Below are positions 11,170 through 22,200 of a DNA stretch of 64,000 nt, in pieces. The notes under the pieces are model-generated. The model worked only from the letters and a program-made list of their open reading frames with translations. It did not search any database and was not told the DNA's origin. Position 1 is the first letter of the stretch. Each line of letters starts with the position of its first letter. The DNA is from Corella eumyota (lineage: Eukaryota > Chordata > Ascidiacea > Phlebobranchia > Corellidae): positions 8,804,001 through 8,868,000 of the forward strand of contig OY720103.1 of assembly GCA_963082875.1 (NCBI GenBank). Reading direction: 5' to 3'. A program made the translations under genes and the position numbers.

Positions 11170-11297
11170 ACCTTGTATAGTATAGCTGACAAAGTGAAGA
11201 ACTTTGCTGTTGTTTACTTGGTTGACATTACTGAGGTGCCAGACTTCAACAAAATGTACGAATTATACGACCCCTGCACTACTATGTTCTTCTACAG
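11170..11297 (+). other. TXNL4A: TXNL4A exon 2, copy b
   Basis: Second 128-nt copy of exon 2, nearly identical to 9239-9366; the visible amino-acid difference is MYELYDP for MYDLYDP, Glu being the residue usual in the family. Both splice borders are kept. It lies directly before the only copy of exon 3. Confidence 0.85.
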
Positions 11298-11344
11298 GTT
11301 GTTGTTCACATTAAGAATGTAATTTTGTCGGCACAATAATTAAG

Positions 11345-11800
11345 CATTAGAAAGACTAACCCGCAGTTTGCGGTTTGATTCTTATTGGTTCAGTGAGCTA
11401 GCAATAAGGAATAATGGTCAGAACACTTGGCTACACTACATAAGGTTCTGGGTTCAGTCCCCCTTACTCTCATGCTGTAGCGCCCTTGAGTAAGGCGCTA
11501 TAAACGGTATAAACTCCTGCTGAGCCAGCACTTAATTAGCAGCATAATTATCAGGCAATTATAATCTATAATATCTCAAACTGCCACAGGCAACTCGAGA
11601 CTAGGTCGGCGTAACTGATGTTACTCTATGTTTAAGTTGTGCTTTAGACTTTCCCACATCGAGAATAAAGATATATACAAAAAAAAATATCTCGAACTAC
11701 CAAAGGCAACTAAAGACTGGGTCGGGGTAACTGATGTTGCTCATAGTTTAGGTCATAAAGTCAATCTTCCCATATCAAGAACGAATAAATACATGAAAGT
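11345..11800 (+). mobile_element. tRNA-derived SINE with duplicated tail
   Basis: The head carries GGTCAGAACACTTGGCTACA and B-box-like GGGTTCAGTCC, followed by CTCATGCTGTAGCGCCCTTG, GCTGAGCCAGCA and AACTCGAGACTAGGTCGGCG. The tail (ATCTC.AAACTGCC..., GAGACTGGGTCGG-like, TTTAGGTCATAAAGTC) appears twice, at 11570-11670 and 11690-11790. It lies in TXNL4A intron 2. Confidence 0.8.
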
Positions 11801-12040
11801 TTAACAAATCAAATATTAAAATTAGGTTTAAAATATTTACAAATTATTAACTGAATAAAATTGTTTTCAGGAACAAGCACATAATGATCGATCTTGGGAC
11901 GGGAAACAACAATTAGATTAACTGGCCGATGGAGGATAAACAAGAAATGATCGACATTCTAGAGACAATATTTAGGGGGCAAGAAAAGGGAAGGGTTGGT
12001 GGTTTCCCCGAAGGATTACTCAACAAAATATCAATATTAA

Positions 12041-12289
12041 CGAGGCAAAAATATTTTAAAGAGGTTTGTTTTTAGTTTAAAAAAATAAAGTTTATTTAAA
12101 ACACATAAACTTTAATAATTTAATTTTATGCTTGGTATTAAGTATTTATATTCGATATTTTTTATAAAATTTTAATTTTTTTTTTCAATTTCTAATTGAT
12201 TTATTTTTTTAGATGCCAATATGAAAGTTTAATGGATTAAGTGTGACGTCATAGATTGTAGTAGTCTCATGTCAGTCATACAAGGATGT
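12041..12289 (+). other. Spacer between TXNL4A exon 3 and the HSD-like exons
   Basis: This stretch is homologous to 9607-9800 in unit A (CACATAAACTTTAATAATTT, TTTATATTCG, ATGCCAATATGAAAGTTTAA), which fixes the alignment between the two locus copies. No coding sequence is seen. Confidence 0.6.
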
Positions 12290-12764
12290 CATGTCGTTTT
12301 GCATATGGCCAGTGTCATCGATTACAAGAAATTAGTTCCTTGCCAAATATTATGGAAAATAAATGTTGGAGGTAGGCATTGTGATGTCATAAATTACGTT
12401 GTTGTTATATTAGAATTCGACAACATAGTTTATTTATTCTAGAACTTAAATGGTGCAGATTACTACAGCCTATTCTTTAATATATTATGACGTCATATAA
12501 GAACAATGAACGTGCTGGAGGCTTGTGCAAACAATGTCGGTTATTGTCTCTACACGAGCTCAATCGAGGCTTTCGAACCAAATTGAACCATGGAACCACT
12601 AGTGGGTGCTAGTGAAGACACTATTTACTGTTACTCTTCTGTGACGTCATACAGAAGTACAAAGAAACCGCGAAGGAGCTTGTGCTGGAGTGGAACAAAA
12701 AAAAATATGTAAAATGGAAACATTTTAGGTAAAGTCACATTATTTTTTTTGTTTTTTTTATGTC

Positions 12765-13040
12765 TTTATCCTCAATGCGGAAAAGTCGAACAAGTGTCCC
12801 AAACATAGAGTAACAATAGTTAGTTCAACCCAGTCTCAAGTTGCCTGTGGTAGTTTGAGATATTATAAATAATAATTGTTCGATAGTTATGCTGCTGATT
12901 AAGTGCTGGCTCAACAGAAATTTATATTGTTTATAACACCTTACTCAGAGGCGCTAAAGCATGAGAGTAAGGGGGATTGAATCCCCAACTTATGGTAATG
13001 TAGCAAGTGTTCTTACTACTTTTTTATTATTATTGACATC
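12765..13040 (-). mobile_element. tRNA-derived SINE, minus strand
   Basis: Same family and same intronic position as the copy at 10285-10600; the tRNA-like head is shortened at about 13020. Its presence in the three HSD-like repeats shows that it was inserted before the duplications. Confidence 0.75.
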
Positions 13041-13687
13041 ATAATACTTTGTAGAAACTGGTCACATGTGCACTTAGAGGTTCTCGTATTTATGGTGAAG
13101 ATGACAACTTTACCAAATCGATTCTTTTGCGCCATCTTGCGACTAAAGTGATCAAGTCTCTTATTCCACCAGAGGCGCTACAAACTCGAATGTACGTTGG
13201 AAACGTGGCTTGGTGTCACGTGATCGCAGCCACGAAAATTCAGGTAAACAAAACTTAGTTGTTCACTGCTTTAATATTAAGTTAGTGTGCAAAATTTTTC
13301 TGGTTTGAGCACCACCACAGTCATATATAGCTCCGGTTGTAACTAATATGTCTCAGCATGATCTTACTGAAAGATTAGGTTTTAAGTTTAGTGAAAAATA
13401 TGGTTTATATTTTGGTTATATTAAAAAATTTTAATAAATTAACTTGTACTCTGACTATAACTTATATTGTACAGGAGTCCCCTTCTTTGGTTGGGGGAAA
13501 CACCTACTTTCTGTGTGACGAAACCCCAGAATTATCTTACCTGAGATTAAACTTGAAATTCTAGAAGTATTTGGGTTTCACCATCCACAAGAGGGAACCA
13601 TTGTTGCCGTTTTGGTTGTTTATTCTCATTTCAACATTGGTTGTTTGGTATTGTCAGGTGCTGGGTTGGTTTGGGGTAAAAAAAGAG

Positions 13688-14835
13688 TTGTTTCCCATCC
13701 CAAGATCGTGTGACGTCATACACTCTTCTGTGACGTCATACAGAAGTACAAAGAAACCGCAAAGGAGCTCGTTCTGGAGTAGAACGGGAAAAGATGAAAA
13801 ATGGAAACATTTTAGGTGAAGTCACGTTATTTTCATTTATTTTTTTTATTATATTTTTTTAAATATATCTTTATCTTTGATGCGGGAAAGTCGAAAAAGT
13901 GTCTCAAACATAGAGTAACAATACGTACTCCAACCAGTCTCAAGTTGCCTGTGGCAGTTTGAGCTATTATAAATAATTGTCTGATAATTATGCTGCCGAT
14001 TAAGTGCTGGCTTGGCAGAAATTTATATTGTTTATAACACCTTACTCAAGAGCTTTACAGCATGAGAGTAGTGGGGATCAAACTCACGTCCTTATGGTGG
14101 TGTACCAAGTGTTCTTACTACTACACCGCTGCCGGTCTACTCAGCATATAATTGTTTGCTTTTGTTCTTTTTTATTATTGACGTCATTATATTTTGTAGA
14201 AAGTGGTCATGTGTGTACTTAAGAGGTTCTAGTATTTATGGCAAAAATGACAACAGCACCAAATCGATTCTTTTGCCCCACCTTGCGACTAAAGTGATCT
14301 AGTCTTCAATTCTACCAGAGGCGCTACAAACTCGATTGTATGTTGAAAACGTGGCTTGGTGTCACGTGATCGCGGCCACGAAAATGCAGGTAAACAAAAC
14401 TTAGTTGTTTACTGCTTTAATATTGGGTTGGTGTGCAAAAGGTTCCTGGTTTGAGCACCACCACAGTCATATATAGCTCCGGTTGTAACTAATATGTCTC
14501 AGCATGTTTTTACTGAAAAATTAGCTTTAAAGTTTATGGAAAAATATTGGTTTATGTTTAATTTAGTTTTATTAATTTTAAAGAAATAAACTTGTACACT
14601 GACTATAACTTATATTGTACAGGAGTCTTCTTTTTTGGTTGGGGGAAACACCTACTTTCTGTGTGATGAAACCCCAGAATTATCCTACCTGAGATTAAAC
14701 TTGAAATTTTTCAAACATTCGGGGTTTATTATCCACAAGAGGGAGCCAGTGTTGCTGTTTTGATTGTTTATCCTCGTTTCAACGTTGGTTGTTTGGTGTT
14801 GTCAGGTGCTAGGTTGGTTTGGGGTCAAAAAAGAG
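13688..14835 (+). repeat. 1.1-kb tandem duplication inside the HSD-like locus
   Basis: The segment 12640-13687 (KYKETAK exon, SINE, CALRGS exon, GGNTYFL exon) is repeated at about 13720-14835 with an offset near 1.09 kb. The junction at about 13688-13730 changes from the end of the GGNTYFL exon to sequence upstream of the KYKETAK exon (TGTGACGTCATACA). Divergence between copies is modest. Confidence 0.8.
13865..14160 (-). mobile_element. tRNA-derived SINE, minus strand
   Basis: Third copy of the intronic SINE, within the 1.1-kb duplication. The tRNA-like head, including GGATCAAACTC at the B box, is complete to about 14140. Confidence 0.78.
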
Positions 14836-15258
14836 GTAATTATTTAGTTTATTGAGTAGATTTTAGCTGGGTTACTGTCATAAAGGTTTTACTTAAAAAC
14901 ATATTTGCAAAAACGCCATTTTACCATAAACTTCGACCTAAATTTTGGTTAAATGTCGTGGTCTAAAACTTATTCCTTTGAAATAAACCTTATACCTATT
15001 TGAATAATACTTTGGTAACGAGGGTCAGTATGTTAAGTTATTGCAAGGGTTAAACATTTATTTCATGTATAATACTTTTAATGACAACTATTTTGTGATT
15101 TTCAGTCCAATATTACACCAAACATGGCCAAGTTGTCCTGCACAAGATTCACCGTCTTCAATCGAAAGTTTGTGAAACATTTTGGCTACAAACCAAAGTA
15201 TAGTTGGCCTGAATCGTTGAATATAATGAAGGAATATGTGAACAAGATTGTAAATTAA

Positions 15259-15565
15259 GTAGAAAATAATAACTTGAATAAAATAGATTAATTTATATTT
15301 TTGTGATTCAATTTTGTTGGAATGTTTGTATTAGAATTTTTATTGTGAATTAAAATAAAGACAACGTGCAATAAACTTGAAGTTTTAAGTCGAGGATAAA
15401 TTATAAAAATATGTTTTGCCAGTTATGACGTCGGAAGATTGTTTGTGTGTAAGTTCGTGGCTAGTGACTTTAAATTGGTAAATTGAAATTTAATTTTAAA
15501 AGACAGCTTTTTTTAATAGGGGATTAGCGTATGGCTGTTATATTTATTAAACGAATTAGCTTCAA
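15259..15565 (+). other. 3' flank of the HSD-like gene
   Basis: Follows the last HSD-like stop codon. AATAAA-like signals occur (AAATAAAGACAACG, CAATAAACTTGAAG at about 15352-15380) and could mark the old polyadenylation site. Nothing else is recognised. Confidence 0.5.
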
Positions 15566-15567
15566 TT

Positions 15568-15680
15568 TTTTTGCATGCACGAGTTCTTGTCACAAATTAG
15601 CGTCAATTTGTTTGCATGCACTGGTTCTTGTCAAAAACTGCCCTATTTTGCACTGGTTCTTGTCAAAACTAATGACAAAA
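15568..15680. repeat. Short three-copy repeat with TTGCATGCAC and TTCTTGTCA
   Basis: Three imperfect copies share TTGCATGCAC or TTGCAC, then GGTTCTTGTCA or GAGTTCTTGTCA. The open frame across it (15531-15716) shows only this repeat and no protein family. Confidence 0.7.
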
Positions 15681-15756
15681 TTGTTATTTAATATTCCATT
15701 GGGTAAAGTTGGTTAATATTTCATTTTGTCAAAAAAGATACAACTTAGTATTATAA

Positions 15757-15968
15757 CTATGCTGGCAGAGCAGTGGTTAAGTGAGGTGCTTTAAATAATA
15801 TGAACTTATCATGAGCCAAAACCAATGAGCGGTTTAATAACCCAGCATTTTTATCAATAATATTTTAAACTATCAAAGTTAACTTGAGACTGGGTCAGGG
15901 TAAATAATGTTACTCTATGTTTAGGCTATAAATCGTTCTTTCTATAGCCAAATTAAATAAATAATAAA
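15757..15968 (+). mobile_element. Diverged tRNA-derived SINE
   Basis: The head has a good A-box-like segment (CTGGCAGAGCAGTGGTTAAG). The tail matches the other SINEs of the window (TTGAGACTGGGTCAGGGTAA, TTACTCTATGTTTAGG). The centre is shorter than in the copies near 11 kb. Confidence 0.7.
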
Positions 15969-16125
15969 AAAATATTTTTGTGAACAAAAAAAATTTAATC
16001 TATATAATTTTAAACTTGTGTATTCCAAATACTTTTTGTTTACCTTTTAGGTGATCTACTTTAAATTCTCTTTAAGCATCTGCTTGTTTTAGTAAAATGA
16101 TTTTCTGTGTTTTCAAACTTTTATC

Positions 16126-16344
16126 ATGGAAAAAACAGATGAATCAAAATATCCAGGGTTGCTAGGCAATAGTAATTCAGAGGTTTTAAACATTGACGAA
16201 ACACCAAATCTAAGTGATCCATTGCCAATCAATATTGATCCAGAGTTGCCAATCGATAATGATCCAGTGTTGCCAATCAATAATGATCCAGAGTTGCCAG
16301 ATGTAAATGTTCCAGAGTTGCCAGATGTTAATGATCCAGATTAA
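16126..16344 (+). CDS. Short acidic ORF with repeats of PELP..NDP type
   Basis: A 72-residue open frame begins MEKTDESKYPGLLGNSN and continues with five or six imperfect ~12-residue repeats of the form D-P-E-L-P-I-N-N-D. It is acidic and low in complexity, without signal peptide or membrane segment. I do not recognise it. It could be a first exon: CCCAG|GTATTT lies 16 bases past the stop, but the TAA intervenes. Two well-spliced exons of an unknown gene lie 2.1 kb downstream on the same strand and may or may not belong with it. Expression is unproven. Confidence 0.3.
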   Translation: MEKTDESKYPGLLGNSNSEVLNIDETPNLSDPLPINIDPELPIDNDPVLPINNDPELPDVNVPELPDVNDPD

Positions 16345-16469
16345 GGTTTCAATTCCCAGGTATTTTAGAGCATCTTAAAAAAAAATATTTTTTAGTTTAA
16401 AACTTGAAATTTAGTAAGTGGGTTTAAAACTTAAATACCTCTTAAAAATGTTTGACCTTTGTACATAAA

Positions 16470-16872
16470 ACTTTTAAATAAACATTGATCTTGTGGTGAT
16501 CACTATGTGCCAGAAGTTTTGGCCTGTGAATCTCATGGAAAGTTTGCGTCGTAAAGTCCAAGTGTAATGTCGGCATTTGTCTAAGTTATATTTTGATCTA
16601 TATATGCTGGTTTTAGGAATATATATATTTAGTTTGATTTTGCCACAAAAAATAATTTAAAATAAATTAAAAAAGAATGCTTTTGGCATGCAATAATTTT
16701 TGACTATTCCTTTTGTGTGTCAGTATAAACTGTATTTTATTTTTTTACCATAAAGTGCTTGTTTTTAATTCTTTTTAAGTTTGGATTTCAAGGCATAAAT
16801 AAAACTTAGTCTCTCTTTATCTTACCAAAGGATTAAACTTTTTAAAATTTTATATTCTTTGCAAATTATATT
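16470..16872. repeat. About 400-bp direct repeat, copy 1
   Basis: Matches 17648-18052 at roughly 95 percent by eye, with shared TGTGGTGATCACTATGTGCC, AAGTCCAAGTGTAATGTCGG and TTTTGATCTATATATGCTGG. The two copies are 775 bp apart and in the same orientation. They lack clear TG..CA ends and the interval has no coding sequence, so I do not call them LTRs. Confidence 0.88.
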
Positions 16873-17647
16873 TTTGTTAGGTGAAAAAACTTGCAAGCTT
16901 AAAATGTCGGACTTTATGTTGTTCTAAATTTTCTCACATTTTTTATGACCGAAACTTATGGCCTTTTAAACTTAAATAATACTATTGCATAAATAACTAA
17001 CACACTGTTTGTAAAACCTATCTTATACGTTTTTATTCGTGAGCGGTTATCTAAAAATAACTAAAATTTAGTTGGTTTACTTTAAGTTACGTATGACTGA
17101 TTTTACAGTTGTCAAACATCTTTTATTATAGTATTATTTTGGTATGGTTTTTAGTTTATAATTAATTGGTCGTTTTAATCTAAATATTAAAGACACAAAC
17201 TAGATTGTTCTGTAATGGTGGGCATTTCTTATGTTTTGTGTTTTAATTAAAACATTAACAGTAATTCCCTGTAAATTAATATTTTTTTTTATTTAGTTTT
17301 TTTCACAGAGTAAATAAAAAGATAAAGAATTTATAATATATTGATGCGATGGGATAAAATGACAAAATCATTTAATAATTTAGAACATGCCATAATTATT
17401 AATGTTAACATAAGAATTTTGAAAATGTTATTGCATGGTCACCAAACCCGATACAGAATAAATTAATATTAATTACAATGGAATAAAATACATTTTAAAG
17501 AAATACACTCAAGAAAACTAAAATAATATAAATTCAAGAAGTAAATGAAATAACACAACAAAATCAACGGCGTGAAGTTGAACTCGAGTTCCCGGTTTAT
17601 TATTCAGCACCAGATTTAAAATCCAGTTTATTATTCAGCACCATCTT
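16873..17647. other. Interval between the two 400-bp direct repeats
   Basis: AT-rich with no recognisable gene. Near its right end (about 17590-17645) GTTTATTATTCAGCACCA occurs twice, 38 bp apart. Confidence 0.5.
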
Positions 17648-18052
17648 TTAAATAAACATTGAACTTGTGGTGATCACTATGTGCCAGAAGTTTTGGCCTG
17701 TAAAACTCATGGAAAGTTTGCGTTGTAAAGTCCAAGTGTAATGTCGGCATTTGTATGTCTGACTTATATTTTGATCTATATATGCTGGTTTTAGAAATAT
17801 ATAAATTTAGTTTGATTTTGCCACAAAAAATAATTTAAAATAAATTAAAGAGGAATGCTTTTGGCCTGCAATAATTTTCGACTATTTCTTTTGTGTGTCA
17901 GTGTAAACTGTATTTTATTTTTTTTACCATAAAGTGCTTATTTTTTAATTCTTTCTAAGTTTGGATTTTAAGGCATAAATAAAACTTAGTCTCTCTTTAT
18001 CTTACCGAAGGATTAAACTTTTTTAAATTTTGTATTCTTTGCAAATTATATT
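17648..18052. repeat. About 400-bp direct repeat, copy 2
   Basis: Second copy of 16470-16872. Differences include a short insertion after CGGCATTTGT. The repeat ends at about AATTATATTTTT. A simple tandem duplication of a ~1.18-kb segment would explain the arrangement. Confidence 0.88.
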
Positions 18053-18460
18053 TTTACAAAAAATCATTGCTATACAAAAAATCATTGCTTTAAAAGAGGT
18101 GTATATATAAATATGAAAAGTATCATCTTTTTATTATAAAATTAAAAGATTGTAAAAAATGTTGTTTAATTTATATTGTTATATCAGTGAGAATACTTGC
18201 TTCCTTGAGTTTGTTATTTTTACATGAGATATTTGGGGTATTTTTTCAAAAAAAAATGGAAAGAACCTGTTAAGATAGAACCGCGCTTAATTGAATTAAC
18301 ATTTTTTTTGTAGTTATTAACCCACCTGCTGAATTATATTCTTTTTAACTGGTCTATGTGATCATAAATACAGTAAATTTTAGTGCAAAAAAAAAATTAC
18401 TGATTTACTTATTTTTAAACGTTATATTTATTAAATGTTCTCCTTATATTTATTTTACAG
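18053..18460. other. AT-rich interval before the orphan exons
   Basis: Contains a short duplication (AAAAAATCATTGCT occurs twice at about 18057-18090) and otherwise AT-rich sequence that ends in a polypyrimidine tract and TTTTACAG acceptor at 18460. No gene is seen. Confidence 0.5.
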
Positions 18461-18758
18461 CACTTGCAAGCAGGACCAGTTAGTTTAAATATTTCTGGCG
18501 GCGATTTTGCTGAAATTTCAAGAAATTTGCCTCCAAGTAAGTTGTTTTTAATTTCATATGACTGGGGTTGGCTAAATTTGTTAAGCAACTGAACTTTTTT
18601 TATTATAGACGCTGTGGTACATATACATAACCCACAAGTAAACATAATTCGTGATTTTCATCAAAACGAGGTCACTCAAAACATCACTCACCATAAGCAA
18701 TATGGCGGAGCATTCATGCCTGGGGCTTCAATATACGATTCTACATTTCCACAAACAG
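18461..18758 (+). CDS. Two exons of an unrecognised host gene
   Basis: Exon 18461-18536 (acceptor TATTTTACAG, donor GTAAGT) and exon 18609-18758 (acceptor TTATTATAG, donor GTTTAT) join in phase to an open frame of 75 residues: HLQAGPVSLNISGGDFAEIS ... NAVVHIHNPQVN, then a His- and Gln-rich part ending PGASIYDSTFPQTG. Clean splice sites with a continuous frame support real exons. I do not recognise the family; no membrane segment or known motif is visible. No convincing upstream or downstream exon is seen, and a copia LTR begins 34 bp after the second exon, so the gene may be interrupted. The ORF at 16126 is a possible, unproven first exon. Confidence 0.45.
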
Positions 18759-18792
18759 GTTTATTTATTTTATCATAAATTTTATTTTTATT

Positions 18793-19216
18793 TGTTAAGT
18801 GTTATGGCTAGGGTACCTGAATGTTATGTATATTACCTAATCTGTGGTATTTTTTGTTTATGTTTATTTTGATGTTTTATAATAATAAATGTTAAGAATA
18901 TATTTTGTATGTTTATTTTGTGTTATCTTTTGTAGATTGAAAGTTTTTCTTGTAGTAACTTAATGTTAAGTTATGCTTTTGTTTATGTATGCTATTGTAG
19001 TTCTCTTCTATTTGGTTCAGTGATTTTTTCCCTTTCTCTATTAGGTTCTCTTTTGTGTTTTGTGTTTAACAATTAGTTGATTATAGTTTGTGCTTGCTAG
19101 GGGTTAGACCTATTTTTATTAGTGCATGCAACCTTATATGTTTTGTTATTTAATTAATGCATGTTATTTATATTTTATTTGAATAAGTAATAAGAAATAA
19201 ATAATCTGGTTTTTCA
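18793..19216 (+). repeat. 5' LTR of the copia-type fossil
   Basis: Starts TGTTAAGTGTTATGG and ends TTTTTCA one base before the primer binding site. The left limit is chosen from the TG start and is not confirmed by a second LTR, since none is present in the window. Confidence 0.6.
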
Positions 19217-19217
19217 A

Positions 19218-19231
19218 TGGTAGCAGAGGAT
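19218..19231 (+). other. Primer binding site matching initiator tRNA-Met
   Basis: TGGTAGCAGAGGAT is complementary to the 3' end of metazoan initiator tRNA-Met (…CCTCTGCTACCA). It sits one base after the LTR, the usual position for copia-type elements. Confidence 0.8.
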
Positions 19232-22200
19232 AGTTACTGAAATATAGAAATGTCATCAGTATCCAGAAAATCTCCTCCCAAGTTTGGGGAGGAAACCAGC
19301 TATAGTGCATGGAGGAAAAAGATTGACATGTGGCAGCTAATTACTCCAGTAGATAAAAAAGAACAAGGAATAGTAGTTCTTTTGGAAGCCTTAGAGGGTA
19401 ATCAAAAGGCTGAAAAAGCTGTGGAAGAACTTAGTACTATACAGTTACATGCAACCGATGGTCTAGAAAAAATTCTTGTTAAATTAGATTCTGCTTTCAA
19501 AAGTGAAAAAGTAGATGATGCGGTTCTTATCGGGCATTTAATGATTACGTAAAACCTGAACATTTATCTATGAGTGATTACATTTTGGAATTCGAACATT
19601 TGTACCATAAAATGTCTTCAAATGAAATGGTTTTACCTGATTCTGTATTAGGATTTAAATTAATTGATGGAGCCAATTTAAATGACAATGAACGAAGGTT
19701 GGTTCTAACAATGGCTAGCGATCTCAAATTTGTTAGTATTAAGTCTGCACTAAAACGAATATTTGAAAATTCATATCAATCTACTTCTACTATGACAATA
19801 AAGCAAGAAGCCTTTTACTCTAAAGAAAGATTTCGAAATCGAGATTATAAAAAGTCGAAATATTTTGATCCAAAAAAGAATTTTAATAAATTAGATAAAT
19901 TTGGAAACATAACAAGGTGTGTTATCTGCGATTCTATTATGCATTGGGCAGCCAAGTGTCCTCATAACACAAGACCTTATAAAGAAAAATTTCCTGCTTC
20001 AATTAAGGAAGTTGAAGATGTCAGTGTTGTCCTCTTCAGTAAAATTTCGAGTGCAAGCGAAATATTTATGTGTGAAACAATGGGATCTGCTGCCCTAGAT
20101 ACAGCATGTACTAAAACAGTTTGTGGTATCAAGTGGTACACAAATTATATTGATCACTTAAGTAAAGAGATGAGAAACAAGATTTTAAGTGCTGCAAGTT
20201 GTACTAGTTTTCGTTTTGGTGATGGAAGACAAGTAGTTTCATTTAAAAAATCATGCATTCCTGCAAGTATTGGTGAAAAATTTTGCTTCATTGATGTAGA
20301 AATTATAAAAGAAGATTTGCCTCTACTTCTCAGCAAATCCTCTTTAAAGAAAGCTAATTCAAAGATTGACCTTAAAAATGATAAAATAGAGATGTTCGGT
20401 AAAAATATTAATGTGTTTTTTTCCACCAATGGCCATTATTGTATAGATATTACTCCTAAGAACAAGGTATTGACAAAACCAAGAGAAGAAATTCTGTTGT
20501 CCAAAGATATGTCGCCTCCTGAACAAAAGAAAGTTGTTCAAAAGCTTCACAAACAATTTGGCCATGCTTCAGCCACAAACTTGGAACGACTACTTGAAAA
20601 TGCAAATGCATTAACCAAAGAGCTTTCGATTGTTATTACAGAAGAAATTTCAAAATGTGATATTTGTTTAAGACACAAGAAAAATGTTCCGAGACCTGTT
20701 GTGGGGTTACCATGAGCTCAACAGTTTAACGAAACAGTAGCAATGGACTTACATGAGCTAGAACCAAATTTATGGTTTTTCCATATGATAGATATGTTTA
20801 CACGTTATAGTAATGCTGTAATTATACGCAACAAGACTTCCACTGTTATTGCTAACAACTTTCTGAAACATTGGATTAGTTTGTTTGGTGCTCCCCGTAA
20901 TGTTTTAAGTGATAATGGAAGAGAATTTAATAATGAAGAGTTTCATGATTTGTGTGGAAATTTTAATATTTCTGTTCTTACAACCCTGTCTTATTCTCCT
21001 TGGAGTAATGGACTTTGTGAAAGACACAATGCAGTTTTGACTGAAACCTTACTAAAGACCAAAAGTGATGTTAAATGTAATTGGGATATAGCTTTGGCGT
21101 GGTCATTAAGCGCTAAAAATGCAATGATTAATAGTTATGGATTTAGTGCGAATCAATTGGTTTTTGGACAAAATAGTAATTTACCCTCCACTATTGACGA
21201 CAAGCTTCCAGCTTTAGAGGGTAAAACACAAAGTATGACAGTAGGTGCACACATATCAGCGTTACATAGTGCCAGAAGGGCATTTATTGAAACAGAATCT
21301 TCAGAGAAGATTAGAAGGGCATTAAGAAAACAAACAAGAAGAAATGGAGAAACTTTTCTTATTGGAGAGAAAGTGTACTACAAGCGGGAGGATGTTAATG
21401 TTTGGAAAGGTCCTGCAAATGTTTTGGGTCAAGATGGCCCTATTGTTTTCATAAGACATGGTGGGCAATACATAAAAGCACACACCTGTAGGGTTCAGCG
21501 CGTAAATGAAAATCAAAGTGATTTAGATGATCAAGAAGAAATAACTCCTTTAAGAATTCAACCCAAGACTCAAAATGATAATGATATTATTACAAAGCCT
21601 TGTTCTAAAAAACAAATTCCAATCGAGGAATCGTCATCCGAAAAATAATTAGAAAAGCCTAACCAAGTAGAATTCCTTCTCATTTAGCAATTCAACCTCT
21701 AAAATTAAAGCTATTTACCGGCCAAACAGTTCAATTTAATAATGAACATGGAATAGAATGTACAGCTTTAATTCTAAATAGAGCAGGAAAAGCAACTGGA
21801 CGATACAAAAATGCCTATTATGTAAAATTTATTGAACCTGAAGATCTAAGAAACACAAATACATGGATAAATTTTGACAAGGTCCAAAATTTTAAAGAAA
21901 TGAGGTCTGAAACACAAACTGAAGAGATCCAAGAAGTATCCAGTGACTTATTTTATGATGCAAAAATAGCTGAATTGAATAGCTGGAAAGCAAATGGTGT
22001 TTATAAAGAAGTAAAACAGGCCAACACTGTATATCAGTGCGTTGGATTTGTTTAATAAAAGAAAAAGACGATCAAAAGATTGCAAAAGCTCGCCTTGTGG
22101 CTAGAGGCTTTGAAGAATTAAATAAGGAAAAACTAATAAAGGAATCTCCTACTTGCTCTAAAGATGCTCTAAGAATGATTATTTTCCTGTCATTACAAAA

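Larger units (their letters stand above)
8675..12040 (+). pseudogene. TXNL4A: TXNL4A/DIM1 (U5 snRNP 15-kDa) gene, exon 2 duplicated, exon 3 damaged
   Basis: TXNL4A is a thioredoxin-fold component of the U5 snRNP and tri-snRNP needed for pre-mRNA splicing in the nucleus. Exon 1 (8675-8803) encodes 43 residues beginning MSYMLPHFTNGWQVDQ and containing FGHDWDPACMKMDE. Exon 2 occurs twice (9239-9366 and 11170-11297), each 128 nt with AG/GT borders, encoding the segment through LVDITEVPDFNKMY. Exon 3 (11871-12040) reads NKHIMIDLGTGNNN, then TAG where the family has Lys, then INWPMEDKQEMIDILETIFRG; a one-base frame change lies before VVSPKDYSTKYQY and the normal stop. The match to the ~142-residue family is otherwise nearly complete. 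Because the protein is essential, an intact copy should exist elsewhere and this is most likely a duplicated pseudogene; sequence error is the alternative. Confidence 0.85.
12290..15258 (+). pseudogene. 3-beta-HSD-like gene, unit B, with an internal exon duplication
   Basis: Exon-like pieces in order: ~12290-12371 (VVLHMASVIDYKKLVP..ILWKINVG), 12501-~12632 (TMNVLEACANNVG, LYTSSIEAFEPN, TGA, TMEPLVGASEDTIY), 12655-12728 (KYKETAKELVLEWN), 13055-13243 (TCALRGSRIYGEDDNF ... YVGNVAWCHVIAATKIQ), 13475-~13687 (GGNTYFLCDETPELSYLRLN and a hydrophobic stretch), then again 13744-13815, 14200-14389 and 14623-14835, then the last exon 15106-15258 (FGYKPKYSWPESLN, TAA). In this family such proteins oxidise 3-beta-hydroxysteroids or related substrates at ER or mitochondrial membranes; the hydrophobic C-terminal segment fits. 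The N-terminal Rossmann part is missing, in-frame stops are present, and the second set is more damaged. A real intact relative presumably lies elsewhere. Confidence 0.78.

Noticed and set aside
15531-15716. 61-residue open frame
   Set aside because: It translates a short local repeat (TTGCATGCAC.TTCTTGTCA) and shows no other sign of coding.
16470-18052. Direct repeats as LTRs of a small retroelement
   Set aside because: No TG..CA ends, primer site, polypurine tract or coding sequence between them.
20154-20565. Minus-strand open frames inside the copia-type fossil
   Set aside because: Shadows of the plus-strand pol region.
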